Notes: generated by a model from the letters alone, not told the origin. A stretch of 64,000 nucleotides of DNA from Metabacillus crassostreae (GCF_016908395.1 NZ_JAFBDU010000002.1:372001-436000), one strand, 5' to 3'. Positions 17,747 to 27,883 are shown, counted from the stretch's first letter. Numbers and translations are program-made.

Positions 17747-20074
17747 TTAAAGTGTAACAGTAAAGCTTTCAACATCTTTTTCTGGTAAAAGTTTAATTCC
17801 TAGTTCGGTTGATTCGATATTTGCATTAGTAGATTTGTTGATTTCTAAAATACCACGTAATAATAGAGACCATGACTTCCCAACTGTTTTAATAATCTTA
17901 ACTGTAAGTACACTATTAGTCATTGTTACTGAAACTGCAAGTTCAACTTCTGATTTGGAATTACGAACGGTAGCTATTGCTGTTTTACCTTCTTCAAGTT
18001 GGAAGAGATGTAAAACTACATCGTTTGCAAAGTCATAATCAGCTTCGTATTCATTTGAACCTACAGCAATGATAGAATTAGGGCGAGCATATAGTGGAAG
18101 ACTTAAATATCCATGATTTTCATTTCTCCATACTCCTCCATCAATCACTTCATTCGTAAATAAATGTGTCCATTTTCCTTTTGGAAGATAAAATGATACA
18201 TCTCCTTCCTCGTTCAATATCGGTGCTACAAGTAATGAATCACCAAACATATATTGTCTTTCCAATGTTTCGACAGCTGGATCGTCTTGAAACTCAAGAA
18301 GCATTGCTCTCATCATTGGAAGCCCTAGTTTGGCTGAATCATTCGCTGAATTAAAGATATATGGCATTAATTTTGATTTTAACTTTGTAAAAAATCTCGT
18401 TACTTCAACAGCTTCTTCATCATATGCCCAAGGAACACGGTATGATTTACTTCCATGTAACCGGCTATGACTTGAGAGAAGTCCAAATGCTACCCAACGT
18501 TTAAACAAATCCGCAGGAGCTGTACTTTCAAATCCACCGATATCATGACTCCAGAATCCAAATCCAGTTAAACCAAGTGATAATCCTCCTCTGATACTTT
18601 CTGCCATTGATTCGTAAGTAGCATCACAATCACCACCCCAGTGTACTGGAAATTGTTGACCGCCGGCGGTTGCTGAACGCGCAAATAAAGTAACCTCACC
18701 TTCGCCAAGCTTATCTTTTAATACTTCAAATACAACCTTGTTATATAAGAATGTATAGTAATTATGCATTTTGTCAGGATCAGAGCCGTCAAAGTAAACT
18801 ACATCTGTTGGAATTCTTTCCCCGAAATCGGTTTTAAAAGAATCAACCCCCATATCTACTAATCTTCTAAGATGATTAGCATACCATTCACATGCTGCAG
18901 GATTTGTAAAATCAACAATCCCCATTCCAGGCTGCCATTTATCCCATTGCCAAACATCTCCATTAGGTCGTTTAATTAAGTAGCCATTTTGAACTGCCTC
19001 GTCAAAAAGCTTTGACTCTTGCGCAATATAAGGATTTATCCAAACACAAATTTTCAATCCTTTTTCTTTCATGCGTTTTAACATCCCATCAGGATCTGGG
19101 AACATGTTTCTATCCCATTCAAAATCGGTCCAATTTAATGCTTCCATCCAGAAACAATCATAATGAAAAACAGATAATGGAATATCTCTTTCACGCATTC
19201 CCTCTACGAAACTATTCACCGTTTCTTCATCATAGTTTGTTGTAAAAGAAGTTGATAACCATAAACCAAACGACCATGCAGGGGGCATAGCAGGTTTACC
19301 TGTTAAAGTCGTGTAGTTTGAGATAACCTCTTTTAATGTATCTCCACCAAAAATCATGTAATCCAACGATTCACCTTTCACACTGAATTGAACCTTAGAT
19401 ACTTTTTCAGAAGCAACTTCAAGAGATACATTTTCTGGTTGATTGATAAAGACCCCATACCCTTTATTTGATACATAGAAAGGAATGTTTTTATAAGATT
19501 GCTGTGATGCCGTACCTCCATCTTGATTCCATATCTCGATTTCTTGTCCGTTCTTTACAAATGAAGTAAACCTTTCACCAAGACCATAGATATTTTCACC
19601 AACTCCTAAATTTAGTTCTTCACGAACATAGGTAGTCTTAGTTGTTGTTTCAGTAATATGAGACATTGACTTATGACCACTGCCAGTTATTTTTTTACCA
19701 TCATAAAGGTATTGGACTCCCCATGGTCCCTTTTTATTAATAACTGCACTTGTTTTTCCACTGATAAATGTGATTTTGTCTTCTGTTTCTTCTATAGAAA
19801 CAGGTGCTTGCTCGTGATCATAAAGCTGAAATTCTGGACCACGCTTTTTTGTTCCCTTATGATGAATGATTTTTACTCGAATTATATCTTCCATTGGAGA
19901 TGAAAACTCCACTGTTAATAACGGTGTATCGAGTTGATATCCTCGGTTTGAAATATCCTTCGGTGCCACTAGTACTTTTAGTGCGTTTTCTGTAGAAGTA
20001 GCATTAAAGAATTGTACTCCAGAAATTAATTCTAATCCTTCTCTTATAAGCCAATATCCATCTGTAAATTTCAT
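17747..20074 (-). CDS. GH31 alpha-xylosidase (YicI/XylS type)
   Basis: This 775-residue cytoplasmic enzyme removes alpha-1,6-xylose from xyloglucan oligosaccharides or isoprimeverose. The signature K-T-D-F-G-E-R-I-P-T-D carries nucleophile D416 and acid/base D482 lies in W-G-G-D-C-D-A-T-Y, both at the numbering of E. coli YicI (772 residues). The R-I-P-T extension after the nucleophile is specific to alpha-xylosidases rather than alpha-glucosidases. A GGAGTG site precedes the ATG. It follows the importer genes after a terminator and a GC-rich repeat, so it probably has its own promoter, though none is obvious. Confidence 0.92.
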   Translation of the reverse strand: MKFTDGYWLIREGLELISGVQFFNATSTENALKVLVAPKDISNRGYQLDTPLLTVEFSSPMEDIIRVKIIHHKGTKKRGPEFQLYDHEQAPVSIEETEDKITFISGKTSAVINKKGPWGVQYLYDGKKITGSGHKSMSHITETTTKTTYVREELNLGVGENIYGLGERFTSFVKNGQEIEIWNQDGGTASQQSYKNIPFYVSNKGYGVFINQPENVSLEVASEKVSKVQFSVKGESLDYMIFGGDTLKEVISNYTTLTGKPAMPPAWSFGLWLSTSFTTNYDEETVNSFVEGMRERDIPLSVFHYDCFWMEALNWTDFEWDRNMFPDPDGMLKRMKEKGLKICVWINPYIAQESKLFDEAVQNGYLIKRPNGDVWQWDKWQPGMGIVDFTNPAACEWYANHLRRLVDMGVDSFKTDFGERIPTDVVYFDGSDPDKMHNYYTFLYNKVVFEVLKDKLGEGEVTLFARSATAGGQQFPVHWGGDCDATYESMAESIRGGLSLGLTGFGFWSHDIGGFESTAPADLFKRWVAFGLLSSHSRLHGSKSYRVPWAYDEEAVEVTRFFTKLKSKLMPYIFNSANDSAKLGLPMMRAMLLEFQDDPAVETLERQYMFGDSLLVAPILNEEGDVSFYLPKGKWTHLFTNEVIDGGVWRNENHGYLSLPLYARPNSIIAVGSNEYEADYDFANDVVLHLFQLEEGKTAIATVRNSKSEVELAVSVTMTNSVLTVKIIKTVGKSWSLLLRGILEINKSTNANIESTELGIKLLPEKDVESFTVTL

Positions 20075-20149
20075 GATTACACTCCTTCATTTCATTAAGT
20101 CTATCAACCAAAAGAATGTTTCTTAGATTGACGAACTTTCATTTTTTAA

Positions 20150-20334
20150 GGCTCTGTTAAACTTTGTTGTTGATTTCCGTTACAGGCATTCGCTTTCCGC
20201 GGGCGGTCCGGGAGCCTCCTCGTAAGCTGCGCGCCTGTGGGGTCGTGGGGTCTCCCTTTGACACGCTTCTCTAAGCAGGCGTCTCATATATTCAACTCCA
20301 ATCAACAAAGTGCTAAAAATCAACATTAAACTTT
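20150..20334. repeat. GC-rich dispersed Bacillus repeat
   Basis: This island of about 185 bp is far richer in G+C than its surroundings. Its outer arms TTTGTTGTTGATT and AATCAACAAAG are inverted repeats, and the inside is C/G-rich (GCTTTCCGCGGGCGG and TCTAAGCAGGCGTCTC). From general knowledge, similar sequences recur many times in Bacillaceae genomes. It fills most of the 380-bp gap between the lipoprotein and GH31 genes. Confidence 0.7.
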
Positions 20335-20386
20335 AACATATCCTTTTCAAATAATATTTGAAGCACTTTGACATGTTTAATATCTT

Positions 20387-20422
20387 TAAAAAAGACCCAA
20401 AAGTGAATTCGGGTCTCTTTTA
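20387..20422 (-). terminator. Terminator after the lplA-like gene
   Basis: AAAGAGACCC / GGGTCTTTTTT forms a stem around about 12 bases with a T-run on the minus strand, just after the lipoprotein stop. Confidence 0.8.
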
Positions 20423-20454
20423 TAATTGTCTTAAAAACGACTTCAAGGTTAATA

Positions 20455-22116
20455 TTAGTTATTCCAAAGTTCTACTCTTTCTTTAATTAAATCAGTTCTC
20501 ATTGCTTCAGCTTCTTTTGCACCAGCTTCATCAATTTCTTTCAAGAAATTATCATAAAGCTTATCAAAGTCAGATGGTTTTGCTAGAATTGCTTCAGGTA
20601 TACGTTTCTTCACGATATCTAGTACCTTTTGTTCAATAAGCACTAATTCTGAATCACCTGGAACTTGAATATTAAAGGATACACCCCAAGGTTTTACAGG
20701 GAACTCATCTTCCTGTGGATATAATTCCTTCCACATTTCAACACCATAGTTTGATAAAACCTCTTTTTCTATATCTGTATAAGCATCTTTTATTTGTTGT
20801 GGAGAAGCAATTGTATATGTTTGACCATTAGAATCAACGACACCATCTCCATATGCAGGCGCAAAACCTTTTAATACACCTATACCAGTTTCTTTTACAT
20901 AGTTAGCATTGTTGTTTCTTTTATTCATTTCTTCATCAGAGATAACACGTTTACCATCTTCAATTGTGTAGTGTTCTCCTTCAATTCCCCAGTTTTGAAG
21001 AATTTGACCTTCGTCAGAAGCTAGATAATCTAAGAATTTAATTGCTGCTACCGGATCTTCACAATCAGTGGTAATACCAATACCCCAGCCAGCTAAATAA
21101 CCAGTACTTTGAAAGTTCGCATGCTTCATACCTTTTTCCAATGTTGCAGGATATAATCCATACATTCTCTCTTGCTGACCTTGTTCACGTAATGCACGTT
21201 GTGCTTCATCGAATTCCCAATCATCATCAATAATCCCTAAAACGCGTCCTGAAGATAATTTAGCTAAATATTGATCGTATTTTTGAACAAAGCTTTCTGG
21301 ATCAAGTAATCCTTCGTCATTCATATGGTTTAACCAACGGAAGTACTCTTTCTCTTCTGGACGCTTGTAATGGAATATTGCTTCATACGTTTCTGGGTCA
21401 ATATAGTATTCTCCATCATCAGATACACCAGTTGACCAGAAAGCTGGATTTGTCGTCGAAATCATAATGCGCCAGTCATCTGCTAATAGTGATAAACCGA
21501 TTGTAGATTGCCCATTTACTTCTGGAACCTTTTCTTTATATTCTTTAATAGCGCTTTCAAAATCCTTTAACGTATTAATTTCAGGATATCCAAGTTCTTT
21601 TACAACTGCATGCTGTAATCCCACACCATGGCTAGGCTTAAAATACTCTGTATCTACAGGAGATGTAGGTAAAATGAAAATTGACTCTTCCTCACTGCTC
21701 CACTTTAGACGATTCATGTAATCACCATATACTTTTTTCAAGTTAGGAGCATGTTCTTCAATTAGATCGGTGAGATCAATAAGTGCACCTGCTTCAACTA
21801 ATTTCCCTGCCTCAGCTTTTGGAGCAACAAGATCAGGATATTCTCCACTTGCAATCATTAAAGCAATTTTTTGAGTTCCACCATTTACATCAAACTCAGG
21901 ATTCAACGTAACACCTGTTTTTTCTTTCACAACCTTACTTACAGGACTTTCCATATTATCCCATTGTGTATGTGGATCTGCACTAAATAGAGTAAGCTCT
22001 GTAAGTCCATCTTTATTCTTTTCAGCTTCATTTCCTGTCTTATTGCTACAACCTGATATGATTAGAACAAAACTTAATGCCATAAACAAAATAATTTTGC
22101 TAACATTCTTTTTCAT
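20455..22116 (-). CDS. LplA-type oligosaccharide-binding lipoprotein
   Basis: This 553-residue extracellular solute-binding lipoprotein has a signal peptide and lipobox I-S-G-C at about residue 23. The long form (above 500 residues) and phrases such as L-A-G-W-G-I-G-I-T and a long acidic C-terminal half match the LplA/YtcQ group that works with LplB/LplC-type permeases. It probably binds xyloglucan oligosaccharides, judged from neighbouring GH31, GH42, GH95 and GH5 genes. It is the third importer gene, after LplB and LplC, and ends with a terminator. Confidence 0.87.
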   Translation of the reverse strand: MKKNVSKIILFMALSFVLIISGCSNKTGNEAEKNKDGLTELTLFSADPHTQWDNMESPVSKVVKEKTGVTLNPEFDVNGGTQKIALMIASGEYPDLVAPKAEAGKLVEAGALIDLTDLIEEHAPNLKKVYGDYMNRLKWSSEEESIFILPTSPVDTEYFKPSHGVGLQHAVVKELGYPEINTLKDFESAIKEYKEKVPEVNGQSTIGLSLLADDWRIMISTTNPAFWSTGVSDDGEYYIDPETYEAIFHYKRPEEKEYFRWLNHMNDEGLLDPESFVQKYDQYLAKLSSGRVLGIIDDDWEFDEAQRALREQGQQERMYGLYPATLEKGMKHANFQSTGYLAGWGIGITTDCEDPVAAIKFLDYLASDEGQILQNWGIEGEHYTIEDGKRVISDEEMNKRNNNANYVKETGIGVLKGFAPAYGDGVVDSNGQTYTIASPQQIKDAYTDIEKEVLSNYGVEMWKELYPQEDEFPVKPWGVSFNIQVPGDSELVLIEQKVLDIVKKRIPEAILAKPSDFDKLYDNFLKEIDEAGAKEAEAMRTDLIKERVELWNN

Positions 22117-22231
22117 GTTTTAATCCCCCTTGTTTAAAATTCTTTACATAGAACAGAAATCAAATCTACTAATCTCCCACCTAGTTAGTTGGATCACCTC
22201 CTACAATTTTAATAAATGTGACCACAACTAA

Positions 22232-23146
22232 TTAACTTTTAACAGCTCCAAGTGTCATTCCTTGAACAAAATATTTTTGAACAAATGGATAGACGACTAA
22301 AATTGGAACAATCGTTACAACTGATATAGCCATTTTAATTGATTCGGGAGAAACAAAGGTTTTTAATTGGTCTGCTGTCATTCCCTTCATTGCATTTGGA
22401 TCTGTACTACCCACTGATGTATTTTGCAGAATTTTCATTAACTCATATTGTAGTGTTGTTAAATTTTCGTTCATGCTGTTATATAAATAGGTATCAAACC
22501 AAGAATTCCAGTGCATAACAGCAACAAAAAGTGCAATCGTCGCGAGAACTGGTTTACATAGAGGCATGATAATTTTCCAAAAAATCATAAAGTCATTTGC
22601 TCCATCAATTTTCGCTGACTCTTGGAGTGCATATGGAATTCCATCAATAAACGAACGTACAATAATAATATTAAACGCATTTACAAGGCCTGGAAGAATG
22701 TAAACCATATAGCTATTTATTAATCCCAAATCTCTTATTAACATGTATCCAGGAATTAATCCACCTGAGAAATACATAGTTAGTACAATGATCGTTGAGA
22801 ATAATTTCCGACCTTGAAAATCAGCTCTACTAAGCGTGTATGCTACCATTGCTGACGAGATAACACCTAGGATTGTTCCAATAATGGTTCGGGTAGTCGA
22901 GTTTATAAAACCTGTGATCAGGTTATCATATTTGAATATTTCTATATAATTGTCTAACGTAAATGATCTTGGCCAAATATGAATACCACCTCTTACTGTA
23001 TCAATAGATTCATTGAATGAAATGGCTAATACGTTTAAAAAGGGATACAGAGTAACGATCGAGATAAGGATTAAATAAATATAGATAAACCAATCAAATA
23101 GGCGATCTGTTCCATTTGTTTTACTAAGTGACTTGTTTCTTCGCAT
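22232..23146 (-). CDS. LplC-type ABC transporter permease
   Basis: This 304-residue inner-membrane permease of the LplC/YtcP group has about six transmembrane helices. The EAA loop E-S-A-K-I-D-G-A-N-D-F-M-I-F-W is near residue 185, and the C-terminus has the family ending Y-F-V-Q-G-M-T-L-G-A-V-K. It follows the LplB gene after 15 bp, with an AAGGAGG ribosome binding site. No ATPase gene is present in this cluster. Confidence 0.9.
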   Translation of the reverse strand: MRRNKSLSKTNGTDRLFDWFIYIYLILISIVTLYPFLNVLAISFNESIDTVRGGIHIWPRSFTLDNYIEIFKYDNLITGFINSTTRTIIGTILGVISSAMVAYTLSRADFQGRKLFSTIIVLTMYFSGGLIPGYMLIRDLGLINSYMVYILPGLVNAFNIIIVRSFIDGIPYALQESAKIDGANDFMIFWKIIMPLCKPVLATIALFVAVMHWNSWFDTYLYNSMNENLTTLQYELMKILQNTSVGSTDPNAMKGMTADQLKTFVSPESIKMAISVVTIVPILVVYPFVQKYFVQGMTLGAVKS

Positions 23147-23161
23147 TTTTATCAGTCCTCC

Positions 23162-24124
23162 TTACATTACACTGGAGTTGGAATATTTCTTGAAAATTCC
23201 ATTTGCCACAAAAAGTAGAATAATACTTACTACTGAATTAAATATGCCAATCGCTGTACCGTATGAGAAACGACCTAACCCAATTCCGTAATTCAATGCA
23301 TATAAATCTAGTACTTCTGCATAATCAACAACTAAGTTATTTCCGAGTAGCAATTGCTTCTCAAAACCAATGCTTGTTAAGTGTCCAATATTTAAGATTA
23401 ATAGAACGAGAATGGTTGGTCGTATTCCTGGTAATGTGATATGCCATATCTGCCTTATCCGGCCAGCACCGTCTACCTTAGCGGCTTCATAGAGCTGTGA
23501 ATCAATGCCTGACATAGCTGCAAGGAAAATGATTGCATTCCATCCCATCTCTTTCCAAATATCAGATGCTACAACAATTCCCCAGAAATATGATCCTTCT
23601 GCCATGAATTGGAAGGGTTTGTCTACTACACCCATTCCTACTAACAAATCATTGATTACTCCACCGTCTGTTGAGAGCATTTTTGTCACGATACCGGCAA
23701 CGACAACCCAAGATACAAAATGGGGTAGATATGTTATTGTCTGAACTGTTCGTTTAAACAAATTTACTCGCACTTCATTTAAGAGGACAGCAAAAATAAT
23801 TGGCATCACAAAACCGATGGTTAGTCCAAGAAGACTCATCGCTAATGTATTTCTTAGTGCCCGATAAAACCGATCATCTGAAAATAATTCAATAAAATGC
23901 TCAAATCCAACCCATTCTTGCTGAAAAAGGGATAGACCCGGCTTATAATTTTGAAATGCCATTGTCCATCCCCATAATGGGAGATAATTAAAAACAATGA
24001 CTAAGATGACAAAAGGAACAGCCATCATATATAAGTATTTTTGTTGAACTAAGGTTTTCCAAAAGCTTCTTTTCTGAGTTTGAATAATTACAGCTTCTTT
24101 TTTACTGCTAGTAACTGTTTTAAT
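23162..24124 (-). CDS. LplB-type ABC transporter permease with a probable ATT start
   Basis: This permease has six transmembrane segments and the EAA motif E-A-A-K-V-D-G-A-G-R-I-R-Q-I-W. The first ATG (24028) is inside the first membrane helix and has no ribosome binding site. The frame is open upstream to A-T-C-A-T-C-A-T-T, with AGAAGGGGGG placed 6 bases before the ATT at 24124. Starting there gives 320 residues, including the family N-terminus F-W-K-T-L-V-Q-Q-K-Y-L-Y, close to the 318 residues of B. subtilis LplB. I infer a rare ATT (or ATC) start; a mutated ATG is the alternative. Confidence 0.82.
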   Translation of the reverse strand: MKTVTSSKKEAVIIQTQKRSFWKTLVQQKYLYMMAVPFVILVIVFNYLPLWGWTMAFQNYKPGLSLFQQEWVGFEHFIELFSDDRFYRALRNTLAMSLLGLTIGFVMPIIFAVLLNEVRVNLFKRTVQTITYLPHFVSWVVVAGIVTKMLSTDGGVINDLLVGMGVVDKPFQFMAEGSYFWGIVVASDIWKEMGWNAIIFLAAMSGIDSQLYEAAKVDGAGRIRQIWHITLPGIRPTILVLLILNIGHLTSIGFEKQLLLGNNLVVDYAEVLDLYALNYGIGLGRFSYGTAIGIFNSVVSIILLFVANGIFKKYSNSSVM

Positions 24125-24239
24125 GATGATCCCCCCTTCTTACTTATAAGCTAATGATAGCGCATACATAAGATATAAAATACCTAATAAATTAACACAA
24201 AAATCATATAAATTTTTCATATATTAGATCTTTCATCAA

Positions 24240-24391
24240 GGCTGTTTTCTAAAAGGATTGTTGCTAATTAACCTAATTTCCTTTTAGTAACAATGTTTCA
24301 ACATATATAAGGTACTATTCAAAGAAGAAAAGACCACTAGACTTTATACAGTTCCTTTGACTAAAAGCAACAAAGTTTACGAAAACAACGC
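24240..24391 (+). repeat. Dispersed 150-165 bp repeat, copy A
   Basis: The element opens GGCTGTTTTCTAAAAGG and ends TTTACGAAAACAACGC, so its ends are partly inverted repeats. It shares TTGCTAATTAACCTAATTT, ATATATAAGGT, AAGAAGAAAAGA and AAAGTTTACGAAAAC with copy C, and fewer blocks with copy B. It fills the gap between the yesN-type and lplB-type genes. Confidence 0.75.
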
Positions 24392-24435
24392 TAATCATCA
24401 TGCATAAAAAACGTACAACGAAAAAATCGTGTACG

Positions 24436-25983
24436 TTAAGGTGTTTTTCTTCTGAACTTACTTGGAGACATACCAACATATTTTTTAAATTTATTATGAA
24501 AATAATCGACATTAGAATAGCCAACCTTTTCTGCTACCTGATAAACCTTCATACCATCAGTTAATAATTTTTTTGCATTTTCCATACGGACCTTATCTAG
24601 ATAAGTATTAAAATATTCGCCAGTATGATTTTTGAAAATTTTCCCTAAATATGCACTATTATAATCAAATATCTTTGCTAGAGTCTCTAACTTTAATGTT
24701 TCATGATAGTTGCGATGGATAAAATCCACAAGCTTTACTAATTGACCTTCTTGGTCACCAATATTTTGACTTGATATTACTTTTAAAAGTAAGTCATAAA
24801 TATAATCTAATAGTACACCTATAGAAGTCTTGTCATTTATTTTATGAAGATCTGCTGTTATATCTGAGACCGTCTCACTTAGCTCTTGTTTATTCACTAA
24901 GCATTTATTAAGTACCATTGATAGTAAGCGAATAAAACTTGTTTTTATTTGCTCCTCCGAATAGTTTCTATCAATCATTGTTTGAGCAGCTTCCATTAAA
25001 ACACTCTTAAGTGCCTGATCATTAAATGCCTCAAGAGCAAAATATATCCTTTCAGTAAAAGAATGGATTGAAAACTCATGTGATTGTGTTTCATAGTTTG
25101 GTAGATTGTTAGGGATAAGAAATCGCTCTGAATCTGATCTAAGAAATTTAGAATCTTTATAATAAAATTGATCATCAAGTATCTTTTTGGTTTTCCTAAA
25201 TTCATTACCTAACTCACTAATTACTGTAAAAACTTTACTTACAGACATCACGATATTAATATTCTTCACATGATTTTTTACTAAATCATACAACTCGTTA
25301 TAATGAACAAGGTTAGGTCTTATGTCTTTTAATACAATACAAAGATATTGGTCTCTACTGAACAAATATCCCCAAGTTTCTTCAATTTCTTGTGATAAGA
25401 GTAATCTAATCTCTTCAAGATCTAAATTTGTATGATCTAAAAATTTCATCAGCACTAACTGATAATTATTTGCTTGTAAATCTAGTTTAATTATATCTTC
25501 ATTTAAATTATGAACTGTGTCATTTTCACAAGTTTCAATCATTTCCTTAAAGAAGGCATGTCTATCTTCTTGCAAGCTTTTATCTTTTTGTTCGTTAAAA
25601 GTTTGTTTTTGATCTAGATTTTTCTTGATTCCTTTTACATATCGAATCAATTCATCTTCTTCAACTGGTTTTAATAAATAACCAGTCACATTTTGCCTGA
25701 TTGCCTTTTGTGCATAGGAAAAATCGGCATAACCACTTAACACAAGGAATTGTACATGATCATCATCTTGTCTAATGGTTTCAATAAGTGTTATACCATC
25801 CATTCTCGGCATTCGAATATCCGCAAGTATTAAATGAATTTCATTTTTCTTATATTTTTCCCAACCCTCTTGACCATCTTTTGCTGTATCTACTATCTGG
25901 TAACCCAAATCTTCCCAAGGAATTAATGTTCTTAAACCTTCTCGAATCATCGGTTCATCATCAATAATTAATACGTTATACAT
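24436..25983 (-). CDS. YesN-type response regulator (AraC output)
   Basis: This 515-residue protein has an N-terminal receiver domain (phospho-acceptor Asp in A-D-I-R-M-P-R-M-D-G, about residue 54; acidic pair I-I-D-D-E) and a C-terminal AraC pair of helix-turn-helix motifs (about 415-515, with V-A-E-K-V-G-Y-S-N-V-D-Y-F). It probably activates the downstream importer and GH genes when oligosaccharide is sensed. The ATG at 25983 lies 6 bases after GGGGGA; an in-frame GTG at 25989 abuts that site. The start overlaps the end of the kinase gene by 8 bp. Confidence 0.92.
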   Translation of the reverse strand: MYNVLIIDDEPMIREGLRTLIPWEDLGYQIVDTAKDGQEGWEKYKKNEIHLILADIRMPRMDGITLIETIRQDDDHVQFLVLSGYADFSYAQKAIRQNVTGYLLKPVEEDELIRYVKGIKKNLDQKQTFNEQKDKSLQEDRHAFFKEMIETCENDTVHNLNEDIIKLDLQANNYQLVLMKFLDHTNLDLEEIRLLLSQEIEETWGYLFSRDQYLCIVLKDIRPNLVHYNELYDLVKNHVKNINIVMSVSKVFTVISELGNEFRKTKKILDDQFYYKDSKFLRSDSERFLIPNNLPNYETQSHEFSIHSFTERIYFALEAFNDQALKSVLMEAAQTMIDRNYSEEQIKTSFIRLLSMVLNKCLVNKQELSETVSDITADLHKINDKTSIGVLLDYIYDLLLKVISSQNIGDQEGQLVKLVDFIHRNYHETLKLETLAKIFDYNSAYLGKIFKNHTGEYFNTYLDKVRMENAKKLLTDGMKVYQVAEKVGYSNVDYFHNKFKKYVGMSPSKFRRKTP

Positions 25984-27763
25984 GTTCACTCCCCCTTACT
26001 GGTATGACAAATGCAACCTCTGTCCCAATATTAGGTTGGCTTTTTATTGTTAAGCCACTTTGTTTCCCAAACGTAAGTATAAGTCTTTGATGAACATTGA
26101 CTAACCCAATTCTATTTGCTCTATTATCTTCTATATTTTCTAATGCATTATTTATGGATCGTAACTTTTCCTCAGCAATGCCATTTCCATTATCAGACAC
26201 GCACACATGTAATTCATCATCAATAACCTTTGTTATAATTTCTACTCGTCCCTCAAGTGATTTATCTTCGAGACCATGAAGAACACTATTTTCTACAAGA
26301 GGTTGAATGATAAGAGGATGAATATAAATCCCCTCAGACAAAGGATCAATAGTTAATGAGTAAGATAAACGATTACCATAACGGAATTTTTGAATTTCTA
26401 AATAACACGTAACCAATTCAATTTCACTTTGTAGCGTGACCATTTCACCTGTAACCGAAATGCTTTTTCTCATCAATTTCCCTAGCAACTTAACAACACC
26501 TGCGATTTCTTTTTCACCCTTCATATGAGCTTTCATTCTGATAGATTCTAACGCATTAAAAAGAAAATGCGGGTTAATTTGACTCGCCATCATTTTCAAC
26601 TTAATTTCCTGTTGACGCTTTTCAAGGATATTATTTCTTCTGTGAGCCTTATCTACTTCGTCTATTAACTCTTTAATATTTTTAACCATGTAATTTAATT
26701 GATAAGATAATAGTCCGATCTCATCCTCCCCATCAACTTGTATGTATACGTTTAAATTTCCTTCAGACACAATATCAATCTGTTCCCCTAATTTAAGAAT
26801 TCTTTTTGATAGAAGTTTTGAGAAAAAAGAGATTAATAGGATCGCAATAATTAAACTAATGACAATGACAATCAATCCTAGACCGAGAAATTTATTCGCA
26901 TCCTCCATAATAACTTTCTGAGGTATAACAGAGACAAATCTAAGTTTATTTGAACTAATTTCAGGCAATAAAATGTCAACTAGAACCTCAGATTCCTCTC
27001 CATCAACCATCCCAGTAATAGAACCTGACCATTCATTAGGAGGGAGATCAATATTTACAACTTCATTTAACTTTTTGCCAATAAATTCTTTACGGTTTGA
27101 AACAGCAATATAGTTATTATCATCGATAATCATAACCGGTGTTCGTTCTTGACTGAGCATATCGTATAGGTGATTATTGTTCACATTAATTACTAAAAGA
27201 GCATTGAGTTTATAATCGGTATAATTTATATTTCTAACTAGACTTAAGTATTTTTCATTATATTTAGTTTCATCTTGTATATAATACCAGCCTATCAATC
27301 CATTAGTATTTTTGGCTGAGTGATACCAAAATTTATCTTCTATAAATATCTCCGGAATAAATCTCCAATTATTTAACATTGTTTCATTCTTTGTGTAAAC
27401 ACGTATATTTGAAATTTCACTAAATGTATCAAGATACTCTTCAAATTTATGATAGCTATTATATGTAGAAACAACTTCTTGAATCGTTTTATATTCCGTA
27501 TTTAGGATTTCTTTAAGTTCATGATCTAATGTTAAATTATTTGATACATATATCGCCTTCTCTAACGTCTCGGCAGTACGCTTTTTTACTCTTTCTAAAT
27601 CAGAAGATACTTGCTCTTTTGCATCGGTGAGGGCATTTGATCTTAATTCATGGGTTAAAAAGCTTCCAACTATTAACAGTGGAATAATAACGGCTATTAC
27701 AAAGGAAAATACTAGCTTTGAATGAAGCTTCATATTATTAAAATAATTTTTTATACGATTCAT
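25976..27763 (-). CDS. YesM-type sensor histidine kinase
   Basis: This 595-residue membrane kinase has an N-terminal helix (about 15-35), an extracellular dCACHE-like sensor region (about 40-285), a second helix (about 293-315), HAMP (about 318-370), a His_kinase domain with phospho-acceptor His in Q-I-N-P-H-F-L-F-N-A-L-E (about 402) and a HATPase domain (N box P-L-V-E-N-S-V-L-H-G, G box S-D-N-G-N-G-I). It pairs with the overlapping yesN-type gene. A cre box lies just upstream. It probably senses sugar or the loaded LplA lipoprotein. Confidence 0.92.
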   Translation of the reverse strand: MNRIKNYFNNMKLHSKLVFSFVIAVIIPLLIVGSFLTHELRSNALTDAKEQVSSDLERVKKRTAETLEKAIYVSNNLTLDHELKEILNTEYKTIQEVVSTYNSYHKFEEYLDTFSEISNIRVYTKNETMLNNWRFIPEIFIEDKFWYHSAKNTNGLIGWYYIQDETKYNEKYLSLVRNINYTDYKLNALLVINVNNNHLYDMLSQERTPVMIIDDNNYIAVSNRKEFIGKKLNEVVNIDLPPNEWSGSITGMVDGEESEVLVDILLPEISSNKLRFVSVIPQKVIMEDANKFLGLGLIVIVISLIIAILLISFFSKLLSKRILKLGEQIDIVSEGNLNVYIQVDGEDEIGLLSYQLNYMVKNIKELIDEVDKAHRRNNILEKRQQEIKLKMMASQINPHFLFNALESIRMKAHMKGEKEIAGVVKLLGKLMRKSISVTGEMVTLQSEIELVTCYLEIQKFRYGNRLSYSLTIDPLSEGIYIHPLIIQPLVENSVLHGLEDKSLEGRVEIITKVIDDELHVCVSDNGNGIAEEKLRSINNALENIEDNRANRIGLVNVHQRLILTFGKQSGLTIKSQPNIGTEVAFVIPVRGSEHV

Positions 27764-27788
27764 AAAATACCACCGCCAAGATCCACAA

Positions 27789-27802
27789 TGTAAACGCTTT
27801 AA
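27789..27802. promoter_or_regulatory. cre box upstream of yesM-type gene
   Basis: TGTAAACGCTTTAA fits the cre core apart from one base near the end. It lies 26 bases before the kinase start codon, where bound CcpA would interfere with transcription. Confidence 0.6.
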
Positions 27803-27851
27803 TTTTTGTTTGTCATTTAATATTTAGGAATAACGATAACAAGATTGGGAG

Positions 27852-27883
27852 ATAAAGAGGCTGTAAAAAGTTAGCCTCTTTAT
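27852..27883 (-). terminator. Hairpin after the GH42 gene
   Basis: A perfect 11-bp stem ATAAAGAGGCT / AGCCTCTTTAT encloses a 10-base loop at the GH42 stop. The T-run afterwards is weak, so termination may be partial. Confidence 0.65.
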
